Of a stretch of DNA of 64,000 bases, positions 12,931-23,847 are shown piece after piece. The notes beneath the pieces are model-generated. The model ran no database searches. It had not been told where the DNA came from and saw only the letters and a list, made by a program, of their open reading frames with translations. This DNA is from Magicicada septendecula. Lineage: Eukaryota > Arthropoda > Insecta > Hemiptera > Cicadidae. A program made the translations under genes and the position numbers. Position 1 is the first letter of the stretch. The number at the start of each line of letters is the position of its first letter. The stretch lies in NCBI GenBank assembly GCA_034769895.1, contig CM068371.1, positions 405,587,969 through 405,651,968 on the forward strand, given 5' to 3'.

Positions 12931-15778
12931 TGTAACATTACAAAATGTTCCATAGCAATAATGAACACCAGAAGGGCGAATAATACCAAAAGAACTATAA
13001 ATGAGTAAACAGAAAGAAAGTAACAGTGAAAATAATAAACCAACCAGGGAAGAAAAGAAGAGAAGGAAGTCAAGTAAACAGGGATGAATCCACAACATGT
13101 ACTAAATGACACTACAACCTAAATAAACTGAATGACAAAGACAAAATGACAAGACAAGTTTCCCACAGAAACTGTCAAGTGAGCCCAATAAAAACATTTG
13201 ATAAATAAAATCAAACAGTATAAACAAAATAACAACTGACTTGAATAGTATTGAGCTATTATGAATAGATAACAGCATATTAGCTGATATAAGTAGAACA
13301 ATGATATAGAAAAGACAAATACAATGTACCATGCTAACGGTAGTCACAGAATGTCAAACCAAATATGTGTTATTATAAATTAAGAATAACTATAAATGTA
13401 AGCACTATATGTGTTTAGGTAACTTCATAAGTGAGTAATATGTATACAAAAGATGATAATATTCAGGGAACAAACGTTGTAATATAATGAAAACAGATCC
13501 TGAATGACCAATTTAAATCAATAAAATGAGAGGTAAATAGAAACTCTATTAAGCATAATGCAGTAGAATCATGACTATAATGAATAGAATGTAAGGTACC
13601 ACCACATGGGTGATATTATACAAATGAGAAATGAGAAGGACATGTTAAAATATAAATAGTAAATTATGAAAGTTTATGTTAGTGAATCAACATAATGAGA
13701 CAGATAATTAATATTGTTCAGCTGAATGCAGCATTTATATATAATAAGGTATTCTTTTTAATCAATTAATCATGTTCAAAGTAGAAAGTAAGAATAATTA
13801 ATCAAATATCAGAAAAATGTTAATAGTCGGATTTGCCATTGATAGCAGACGACGCTTGTAACCAATGTCCCAGTAAGTTTAAATCAAGGAAATATTAATG
13901 AAAACTGTGTTTAAACTGGCATCAAGCCATATCAAAATAAAGATAAATAAATAAGCTGTAAAATGATAGTAATAGAATCCGAAATGGAGTTGTAATAGTC
14001 GAGATATTAACGTTAGCATCATAAAATTGGTGAATTACGTTGAATACGAAGAATACTATCAACATTGAAATTAGACGCCAAAATACAGATATGTAATGCC
14101 TATTAACAGAATTACGTCATCATGCCATAATTTCGGACCAATCACGAACGAGTTTAGTAAGACCTACGGGGCTCAAAGCGGCCTGATGAGAAAACTATAT
14201 AAACGAGGATCATTGTAAACACAGAAGCATTTTGTCAAAATTCACTCAACCAGCAACAACAAATCCAGAACAAATAATCATCATAATTTTATAAACCGAC
14301 GACAAAGAAGAAGTGTAATTCAATCTGTGCATCGAAACAGTAGTGAACTTTAACCAGTAGTGCGTGTGTATGAACGAGGTTAACTATCAACGTAACCAAA
14401 AAGCAGTAGCTTATTCAAGAAGTAAATTAACTCATTCCAGTGCAAATATTAGTGAAGTGAAAAAACGATCATATAATCAGATCGTTAAAGTGTTCATAAA
14501 TTAATCATTACGATTAATCAACAGGTAGTACAGTGCTCATAATTACTTGTTTACATTTTAGCAAATAACAGTATAACAAATACACGATTGTACTGACGCA
14601 AAAAACAATAAGATTGTAAGTAACTAACACTGTATCAAAGTTATTTAGCGAAATCAACATATTCCGACTTAAGATTATATATGTTAACGTTGTTATAACT
14701 GAACTCAATTTTAGTCAGAACAAACGAACTTTTCGTTCATTAACTTTCAATTATTAAAGGTGTCTAACCTAACCATATGATATCATAATAGTATTTTGAA
14801 ATAAAGTGGCGTTCTATTCTGTAGCTTTAACGAAGCCACCCTTGAGATAAATAACTATAATAAATAATTTATCAATCATAATTAGAGTTTTCATTGTTAA
14901 CTAAACTGAGCTAGGCAAGGTAAAGAAACCGGACGATTTGTGATCCGTTAATTGTTATCTAATGAATGTATTTAATTGAAATTATTCAATAACGAATAAT
15001 AAATACCAGTACTGTACAGCAACAACATTTGTCAATAATTATTTCAACTAATAATTGGTAATCAGTATTACTAATCACTGAGGTGCATTTGATAGTAAGT
15101 AAACAAGCCGAAGTTTAAGGCATGATCTCAATCTGACTATTTGATCAATTATTGAGTAATTAAATATCAGAATTAACTATCAATTCATTCAAAAGAATTC
15201 TTTTTATGGGACATTTCTATCGAAAACCCATATGGCGCCCAATTAAAAATTAAACGTGTTTATAAAAGCTTTTACAGCATTAATAGACTGCTCAATCAAA
15301 AGCTAGACAGTTTATTAACCTCCTGTGAACAACTGAACGTCCAGTACTTCATCACAGGTACGTGAAAGTTTAATTTATGTATAATAAACTTGTCAAGACA
15401 ATACACTGACATACACAGACGACACTTTTAACCAGGAGAGTGAACTAACAACCAGAGATCTACGACATTGTGTACATTCATCAACGGATCTACAATTAAA
15501 TCTTTACTCATAAAAATCTAAACATATTTACTAAACAACTTCAAGAGTAAGTGAACAGATTTATTTATATTGGATTCAATACAAAAAAAGTTGAATTGGA
15601 TTGAATAAATAACTAAACCAAAAACTAATAATAACAAACCTTACTGATAACTAATAATTCCAACTACAATCGATACTTTACTAAAGAAGATAGGACAGGA
15701 TCTAGTCACTTTATAGAATTGACGCCAGCAACGTGTGGCTTTTAACACAGTACAACACCATTCTAGTCCATTTATAAA
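12931..15778 (+). repeat. 5' LTR of Gypsy element A
   Basis: Starts TGTAACATTACAAAATG. It is near identical to 28215-30350 up to base 15000. By analogy with element B, where the LTR ends directly before AAATTGGCG, I place the end at about 15778, which makes the LTR about 2.85 kb. The end is uncertain: only the first 2.07 kb is confirmed by the other LTR. The sense strand is strongly A-rich. Confidence 0.65.
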
Positions 15779-15780
15779 AT

Positions 15781-15798
15781 TGGCGACCAACGTTAGAG
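15781..15798 (+). promoter_or_regulatory. Putative primer-binding site of element A
   Basis: TGGCGACCAACGTTAGAG, starting with the TGG expected opposite a tRNA CCA end, preceded by AAAAT as in element B. A PBS-like echo (GAATTGACGCCAGCAACG) lies about 65 bp upstream. The primer tRNA was not identified. Confidence 0.5.
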
Positions 15799-15894
15799 GC
15801 TAGAATTAGGCGAAATCTAATTAAAAAATAAATAAAAAATAATATTTTAAACAACCTAACTTCTAGTGGCAGCTACAATACGAACAAATGGAAA

Positions 15895-17777
15895 ATGCAC
15901 CGTTCGAGAGCCACATCGAAGAAAAGCGCGGAGGAAGCCGAAAAAGAATTAGATATGGACGATAAGGAGGCGACACCAGTCGAAGATATCGAAGCGATAT
16001 TAACTCCTGCGGAACCTACCAAAACCGCACGACCAGAGAAACAACCCGAGAGGCCCACACAAACAGGGGACGCGAACTTATTAGAAATGATGAGGGTGAT
16101 GATGGAAGAAACATTAAAAAACATGGAATCATTAAATAAAAAATTAGACGACAACAGTAAGACGTTAAAAGAGGATAATCGAGATCTGAATAAGAAAATA
16201 GATGACAACAGTAAAGCATTGAAGGAAGATAGAAGAATATGGAATCACTGAATAAGAAAATCGACGACAACAGCAAGAAAATGGAGGAGAAAATTGACGA
16301 CATCAGCAAGAGAATAGAGGACGACAACGCGAAGATAAACGCGAAAATAGACGGAGAAATAACAGTAGTTAGAAGAGAGATCGCGGAAGTACACGAGAGG
16401 TGTGAACAGTACAACCAAGAGTTGCAGCAAACCAGAGAAGAGGTAGATGGACGGATAAACAGCCTCGAAGAAGTTAACGAAGTCAGAATAGAATCTCTGA
16501 AGAGGATGAATCAGGAAGAAATAAAACGAGTACGAACGGACGTAGGGGAGAGATGCGAGGAAATAGACGCGTCAGTAAACAACGTACGAAGCCTGACCAT
16601 CAACAATAAAGAGAAGATTGAAGAGTTACGACAACGGGAGATCCTGCAGATACGAGAGGAACTCGAAACAATTCGTAACCGACCAGCACCGGGTCAATAC
16701 ATGCAAAACGCGGACAATCGCGACAACATAAATTTCAAAAATTATAAAAAGAATCCAATTGAATTTCTAGAAACAGTAGAAGAGAACTTCGCCAGAATTC
16801 GAGAGAATAGATGGACCGTGATACACAGTTTAATCGACGAGTATTTTAAAGAAATACACGACAACTGGTGGACGGCAATCCGACACGAGATTCAAAGTTA
16901 CGAGGAGTTCAAGACGCTCTTCAGGGCTAAGTATTGGTCAGAGTCCACTCAAAATATTGTACGAGACGACATATGTCACGGCAAGTACGACGCCAGTCGA
17001 GGGACGACACCAACCGCTTACTTCCTTGGTAAAGTATGTTTGGCAAGGAACCTCGAATCTAAAATACCGGAGGAATGCCTGGTGACGAAATTATCGTATC
17101 ACTACGAGGAGGGAATAGCACGAGCACGTCAGTGGGGACAGATTAAAAGCATCCAGTCCATGGAGGCGCTACTCGAGGACAATGAACATGAGGGTTACTA
17201 CAGAAGAAGTCGTAAGCGGAACGATTATTACCTAGATAGGAATAACAACCAAAGTGGTAATAACAACCCCACTTACCGGAACAACCGGAATAACTACAAC
17301 AACAATGTCAACAACACCAGCGAAACTAATCACCGACCGAACAATCCGGGTAACAATTACGCTGACAACAATAATAATAACATGAGACGGCCTCCATATA
17401 ATAATTATAACCAAAACCGACCACACAACCAAGGCGGGAATAATCAGCCCCAACCATGCAGAAGGGTTAATTATGTCCATGCCAATAATGACTATGGGAG
17501 AAGGCGATATTAACCGAGACGCCGGAGCTTTAATGGAGATGATGATAGGGAGTACCAGCACAACGACAGGGGAAATCCAAGGGGCGAACCACGAAGGAGC
17601 CGAAGTAATGAGGGCGACAGAAGAGATAATAATTATCGACCCCCAGTACACTTCATACAAACCAGTAACCAAACCAACCATGGAGGGCGACCCGAAATAA
17701 ACGAGAGGAATCAAACAAACACGCCGGACAGACGGGAGGAAGAGAATGAACACTCTTTAAACGAACCGCGGCAGTGA
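15895..17777 (+). pseudogene. Gag of Gypsy element A
   Basis: Starts MHRSRATSKKSAEEAEK. A long charged coiled coil contains repeated units of the type LNKKIDDNSKxLKED (about five, 16120-16320). The frame shifts once near 16235. The second frame carries a Gag-like capsid region (YKKNPIEFLETVEENFARI near 16745; the FRAKYWSESTQ block near 16930) and an Asn/Arg-rich tail. A single TAA at 17511 interrupts the frame, which then stays open for 87 more codons to TGA at 17775. No zinc knuckle is obvious. The tail resembles the RNA-binding Gag ends of Gypsy elements that lack CCHC boxes. Confidence 0.75.
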
Positions 17778-17919
17778 GAAACCAACAAGACCCCTCACTG
17801 AACCAGTCTATTGGGTACAATTACGAACAAAACTTAGACAAGACAATAACTATAATACGGAGTCATTATTTAAAGAATGTCAGACAGGAACTACTTGAAG
17901 AAGAGGAGACCGACCACTG
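17778..17919 (+). pseudogene. Gag-pol linker of element A, left of BEL insertion
   Basis: An open frame (from VRNQQDPSLNQS to ELLEEEETDH) runs into the insertion point. The corresponding frame resumes at 23848 directly before the protease, so this is the pol N-terminus cut by the BEL/Pao element. Confidence 0.5.
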
Positions 17920-18390
17920 GTCAAACTTTGAACTTGTAAACTTTGTAATCTGAATACTGCATTGCGACACGTGTAGATGACGTCACGTTTTTGTCTGTTA
18001 TCTACAGCCGGTCTTTAGCTGGGCTGACTGTAGCGAAAATTACGTTAGTTATACTCAAGACTCCGAGCTGATCACTCGTACTATTCCCAGCCGGCTACTG
18101 GATTTCATTATTTAAATTATTAGCATGTTCAGCATGCACTAATACTACTTGGGCGATTTCTGCCTTGCTTCTAACGATTATGTCATTCGATTTTTATTTC
18201 TAATTTAATTAGCGGGCATCATGCCGCAGTAATTTCTACACGTGCCAGCAATCGCATCAACAAAATTTCAATAAATCATTATTATATGAAAAGCATACAG
18301 TCCACTTAAAACTTCTTTCTAACCAGCCATCTCCAATTAGCGTTCCTAAGAATAACTCAAGAGTACATCAAGAGCTTCTTTGACGCAACA
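17920..18390 (+). repeat. Probable 5' LTR of BEL/Pao element
   Basis: Segment between the insertion point and the PBS, ending GACGCAACA (..CA). It has no partner at the 3' side, so the call rests on position alone. Confidence 0.4.
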
Positions 18391-18395
18391 TTTTC

Positions 18396-18412
18396 TGGTC
18401 GTCCGGGCCGGA
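18396..18412 (+). promoter_or_regulatory. Putative primer-binding site of BEL/Pao element
   Basis: TGGTCGTCCGGGCCGGA preceded by CATTTTC. The CATTTTGGTCGTCCG(T)GCCGGA type is familiar from BEL/Pao elements. It echoes downstream as ATTTTATGGTCCACAAGCG and similar words (18428-18490). Confidence 0.5.
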
Positions 18413-19312
18413 TTTTATTTTAGCCTTACGGGCAACATTTTATGGTCCACAAGCGACCGCATTTTGTCCACAAGCGACAACATTTTTGGTCCCCACGATT
18501 TCAAAATATTTCATTTAATGGGCACAAACAGCCTGTGGCCCAAACAATCTTCAAGCTTAAATACTTTCGAATTTAGATTGCTGGCCATGGCATGCTTTTG
18601 TTGCCACAAAAACAACCTTCAAGCGTGACATGCAGGATTCTACAGAGAGTCAAATCTGACACTACAAGACACTACAAGAAAGTTTTTCGACGGCAGCAAA
18701 ATTCCACAACTGTAAAATTACGCTGAACTACAACATCAAGCGTCACCTAACCAGCACAAACAGGCGGTGCGCCAACTTCAAAGGATTGCCGGACGGGATC
18801 AGCAAGGAACCAACAGGACCGAAGCAGTTTTGAACACGCCAGGATTCCACGTGTGGAATAAACTTTCACTTTCCTTTACAACTGTTCATATACAATGCAT
18901 GAGTATAACAAACTGAATAATATTCTACATTTAATACGGTTTATTTATACTTTTACGTAAACAAATATTATTATAATGTGAGCATAAACTTTCATCTTAA
19001 CTAGATTTTCATATGTACATTTGTGCATAAACTTCTCTTTACATAACTGTACAATAACTCATTAGAAGTTCAAGTGTCGAGATAAGGCTATATGTACGTT
19101 ATCATTTAAATAATTCATACTTTCAATAACGCTCATGGCTGTTCTTTTAAGAGAGATAACAAGTATCTATTATAGTAAGTAATGTGTTAAGCTGTATGCC
19201 GATCACTAGCTCCCGCATTATATCAGATTTTATCAAGATATTCAAAATTGCAGCGATTGTTCACCTACTCTACGTTTAAATTTCTTTTTAAATTACATTT
19301 TGAATTACAATC
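18413..19312. other. BEL/Pao leader, non-coding
   Basis: About 900 bp between PBS and the Gag start. An 82-codon open frame at 18380-18628 is not convincing. Confidence 0.4.
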
Positions 19313-21350
19313 ATGGCTGATTTGAAGGCGTTGATAAAGAAACGGGGCACGATTAAAGCGTCTATATCCCATGTGAACACTTTCGCGGATAATTTCGATC
19401 CAGACACAAGCGATCACCACGCACTAAAAATTAAGCTTCGCCATTTAATGGAATTGTCCGCTAAATATGATGATATTCAGACTCAAATTGAGTCTGATGA
19501 CGCTGATTTCACCTCAGCCAGTGACAGAGTCCAAACTGAGGATGATCTCTGCAATATCGAATGCAAGTTGCACCACTTGTTAGAGCAAGTACAGCAGGTG
19601 AACCAAAAATCGCTTATTAATACCGAAATTACGCCTATTAAAACCCCCCCTATACAGTTGGAACCAATTAAATTGTCTCGCTTTTCAGGTAGCATTATTG
19701 ATTGGCAACACTATTACAATATATTTCTTGAATTAATACACGTCAGAACCGACCTGACGGATATTCAAAAGTTAAACTACTTGCACTCTTCATTAAGTGA
19801 CGAGGCATTAAATGTGATAAAATCGCTTCCAATTTCCCATGAAAATTATGCGGTAGCTATTGATATACTAAGAAGCAGGTATGACAGTAAGTTAATTGTC
19901 TCAGCCCATCATATAGGGAATGTCTTGGGTGTGAAATCGGTTCAACAAGAGTCCAGGATTAGTATTTCCAGATTTACTGACGAGATAACCGCGAATATCA
20001 ATGCGTTAAACTCATTAAATCGACCCGTAAATACATTTGAAATTATTCTCATTCATTACTTAGCCCAAAAACTCGATAATTACACGTTTCGTCTTTGGAA
20101 AGAAAGCTTGTCGGAAGAACGATTTCCTGACTTTAGTAATTTCATAAAATTTTTAAATACCCGTAGACAGTTATTGCAAAACCTGGACAGCGCGGCCACT
20201 TCAGCAAGCAAGATAAACGTTGGCGATAAGGCTCACTATCGCAAGGCAATTAAACCGGTAAATGTTTCCAAATCAACATTCCATACGCATATCGGAAAAT
20301 AATATATGTCAGCTGTGCAAGGGTAAACACCGACTTACTGAGTGTTCACAATTTGTAACGATTACTCCACTGGAGACAAAAAATATTATAATTAAAAACA
20401 AACTTTGCCTGAATTGCATACGCCCAGGCCACGATAGTGCACACTGTCCCTCTAAATTTTCTTGCAGAACGTGTGCGAAACGCCATCACACAATGATTCA
20501 TATACCTAACAAAAACGATTCGTCCAGTAACAATCAGTGTTCGTTAAAATTACAAACAAATAAGTCTATATTATTATCCACCGCGGTCTGCATGACAACT
20601 GACCATGCGGGTAGAAAGCACCCAGTTAGGATTTTATTAGACTCAGGTTCGCAGGCTAACTTCTGCACTACGGATTTCGCACGTCGCATGGGTCTGAAAC
20701 TGATCAAATCTCAATTACCCATAACGGGTATAAATAATTCGTTGTCTCAAGCTGATTTCAGTACCAGAGTAAGGTTGTATTCACGCTATAAGAATTTTAG
20801 TTTAAACATACATTGCGCTGTGCTCCCCAGTATCACTAATAATCTCCCTGCGGAATCATTTGATGTCGCATCTTTAAATTTACCAAAGGGGATATTCTTA
20901 GCCGACCCGCAACTCAACTTCTCGTCGCAAGTCGATCTATTGCTCGGTGCTCAGTATTACTTGCAATTAATTGAACCTGTCAAATTTATCCGTAGCCCAC
21001 ATTTCCCTATAATACAGGAGACAAAATTGGGATTCATTCTCGCAGGCAACTTGCCATTTAATGTCGACATAACGAAACTGGTTTCATCATTTATGGTATG
21101 TGAAAATGATAGTGCCACTTCCTCTCAACTAAAAGAATTTTGGAAGTTGGAGGACGTTGCTATTCGTGATCCCTCCGCTGAGGACTCGGGGACTCGGAAT
21201 GCGAGAATCATTTTGTATCCAATACTGTCCGTAATAATGATGGCAGATTTGTGGTATCCCTGCCTCGCAAGTCAGACAAGTCTCAGTTGGGCGATTCTCT
21301 TCACGGCGCTATCCGCAGATCTCAATCTCTGGAAATTAATGTCCAGCAGA
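19313..21350 (+). pseudogene. BEL/Pao Gag-protease-RT start
   Basis: Starts MADLKALIKKRGTIKASI. It contains the DUF1759 Gag core with KLSRFSGSIIDWQHYYNIF near 19680. The frame shifts near 20290 into a region with zinc-knuckle cysteines (CQLCKGKHRLTEC; CLNCIRPGHDSAHC near 20410; CRTCAKRHHTMIH) and the aspartic protease site LLDSGSQANFC near 20640. The frame reaches the start of RT (LKEFWKLEDV near 21135), then shifts again into GRFVVSLPRKSDKSQLGD near 21245. The catalytic RT palm is missing beyond about 21350. Confidence 0.8.
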
Positions 21351-23047
21351 AACGTAAACGTAAACGTAGCCGTAAGCGTAACCGATTTTTACACAGTCAC
21401 CCACAATGGTGGCTTGGTCCATCCTGGTTGTCCCACGAGTCATCATCATGGCCTATCAGTGCCTTCGATACTCATTCTCCCTGCACTCATCCCGATCTGG
21501 AGCAGGAACGTCGCAAGCAGGCCCAAACCTCACTAAATGTCGCTTCATCCACATCCAGTTATGTTGAAAACTATTCATCTCTTTCAAAACTCATTCGCGT
21601 TTTTTCATATTGCCGCCGATTCATTCGGAACTCTAGGCTCCCCATTGCTGATAGGGGCACTTCCTTTTTGTCAGCCCAGGAGTTGCATGATACACTTCTG
21701 GTTTTTATTCGCCAGTCTCAGCAATCGCACATCAGCATTGAGGTTAAGGAAATTGAGGCGCATCGCTGCATCCCTAACAACAGTAAAATTCTTTCACTTA
21801 ACCCCTTTCTGGACAAGACAGGTATATTACGAGTGGGTGGACGTCTGCAGCACTCCCAGCTTAACTACGCGAGCAAACATCAAATAATACTACACCCGCA
21901 TTCTCATCTCAGCAAGTTAATCATAGAAAACGAACATCTTCGTTTACTACACTCTGGTGTACAATTAACCCAGTTTTCTCTAAGGCAGAAATATTGGATC
22001 ATTAATGATAAATCCTATATACGCTCGGTAATACATAAATGCATCACTTGTTTTCGATACCGTGCTAGGGGCGCAAACCAATTATTAGGACAATTACCCC
22101 CTTCCAGGGTCACGCCTGCTAAGCCATTTTCCCAATCTGCTGTCGACTATGCCGGTCCCGTATTTGTACGTCATGGCGGGCAGCGCTCAAAATCGACGTC
22201 AAAGGCGTATATCGCTTTATTTATATGCATGACCACTAAGGCCATTCATTTGGAACTTGTCTCAGATCTTACCTCAGACGCCTTCATAGCGGCTTTAAAA
22301 CGGTTCATCGCGCGTAGAGGTATCCCCGTTCAGATATTCTCTGACAATGGTACGAACTTTCGTCGTGCTAGCTGCACACTCCACGAATTGTACAGACTTC
22401 TGAAGTCTACGGGATTTGAGCAAACAACTCAGGAGTTTACCAGCGCCCAAGGCATCAAGTGGTCCTTTATTCCACCCTCAGCCCCTCATTTCGGTGGTCT
22501 GTGGGAAAGCGGAGTAAAAAGTGTCAAATTTCACTTGCGTCGCGTGATTGGCGGTACCATTCTGACTTTCGAGGAGTATTATACCATCCTAACTCAAATA
22601 GAGTCCTGCCTTAACTCACGCCCTTTATTCACAATATCCAATGACTTTAGGGACCCCGAACCTTTAACTCCCGCTCATTTCCTGGTTGGTTCTCCGCTCA
22701 CGGCACTCCCGGAACCCGACTATTCCCAAGTCAATATTAGTCGTTTGGGCAGATGGCAGCTGCTCCAAAGATTCACACAATCCATTTGGAAACGGTGGTC
22801 AAAGGATTACTTGCACCAGTTGCAACAGCGCAACAAATGGCGCATTACGTCAAGAAATTTGACTGCTGGACAACTCGTCCTCATTCTAGATGACAATTCC
22901 CCCCCCCTTCAGTGGAAACGCGGAGTAATCACAAATGTTTATTCGGGTCAGGACTCAATAGTGTGCGTTGCTGATGTTCGCACCGCACAGGGCATCCTAC
23001 GTCGACCCATTCATAAATTGTGCCCACTTCCGGTGGACTCAGACTAA
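21351..23047 (+). pseudogene. BEL/Pao RNase H remnant and integrase
   Basis: After the internal deletion the frame picks up at the WWLGPSWLSHESSSW linker that normally follows RNase H. A complete integrase follows: H2C2 zinc region (HLRLLHSG .. CITCFRYR), core residues D in SAVDYAGP, D in FSDNGTNF and E in GLWESGVK, then the BEL-specific C-terminal domain (DUF5641) ending at TAA 23045. The integrase part is intact over about 540 residues, so the loss of RT probably happened by deletion rather than slow decay. Confidence 0.85.
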
Positions 23048-23838
23048 TTCGCATATAATGCATTATTGTTTCGAACATTTATCATGTTTTCTATTTGTTG
23101 TTTGTATTATATTATTATTAAGTTTTTATTATTGTATTCCTATGTATCATTATTATGTTATTATTTATGTTATTGAATTTTTTGTAATTATTATTATGCT
23201 ATTATGTACTATTAATTATTATGCCAATCGTTATGTATTATGTATACTCATATTATGCATTTTTACATCCATTTGGATATGTCTATCTTACTGCTATGTA
23301 CCATTGAATTTTGATATCATTATACTAATACTATGTATGTACATTATTATGTTTTTTCTCTATTGTATTTACTATGGTTATGTATCTTTGAATTGTTTGG
23401 GGAGTGTTAGTCTACTATTATTGTATCAGCTATTATGTCTTTATCATTGTATTATTATACTGAGTTAGTTTTTTGAGGATGTTTTCTTTATATAAATTGA
23501 AGGTTGTCACTTACCTTCTGTTAAAAAGTAAATGTATGTATTTACTAAACATATGTTAATGCTTCAAGAAAGATTATATTAGTTATATAAGCACTTTTAC
23601 TTTTATCATGAGCTTTATTTTGTACGTTTTCAGCACAGAAATTGTTTTGTTTGCTTTTGAGCCTGTTTCTGATAGCTTAATTAATTTTGTTACTTACAGA
23701 TTTTTTATGTCAGAGACGATTTACTTTAAGCAAGAGGTCAATTTATTTAATGTATAAGGCTTTCAAGTATATTATGTATTTTCTTTGTATACAACATTTG
23801 ATAATAATTTGTGATTTACGTTTGGTCGAGATCGACTA
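23048..23838. other. T-rich 3' region of BEL/Pao element
   Basis: Low-complexity T-rich DNA with many TATTATG words. The hydrophobic open frame 22968-23468 is a product of this composition. A 3' LTR could not be recognised. Confidence 0.45.
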
Positions 23839-23847
23839 CGACCACTG

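Larger units (their letters stand above)
17920..23838 (+). mobile_element. BEL/Pao retrotransposon inserted in Gypsy pol
   Basis: The sequence CGACCACTG is present on both sides (17911-17919 and 23839-23847), as expected for a target duplication plus chance identity. Inside are, in order: a 5' LTR-like segment with PBS, a BEL-type Gag (DUF1759), zinc knuckles, a DSGSQ protease, a fragment of RT and a full BEL integrase. Most of RT and RNase H is deleted, and no second LTR copy is visible near the right end, so the element is defective. It lies in the same orientation as its host element. Confidence 0.8.

Noticed and set aside
12657..13347. Several minus-strand frames at the left LTR of element A
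   Set aside because: Antisense of A-rich LTR; the same explanation as for element B, and they cross the hAT-LTR junction.
19483..19695. Minus-strand frame within BEL gag
   Set aside because: Shadow of the gag frame.
22968..23468. Hydrophobic 166-codon frame after BEL pol, considered as an env-like protein
   Set aside because: It overlaps the pol end, is made of low-complexity TATTATG-type DNA, and shows no cysteine pattern, signal peptide or glycosylation layout of an envelope protein.
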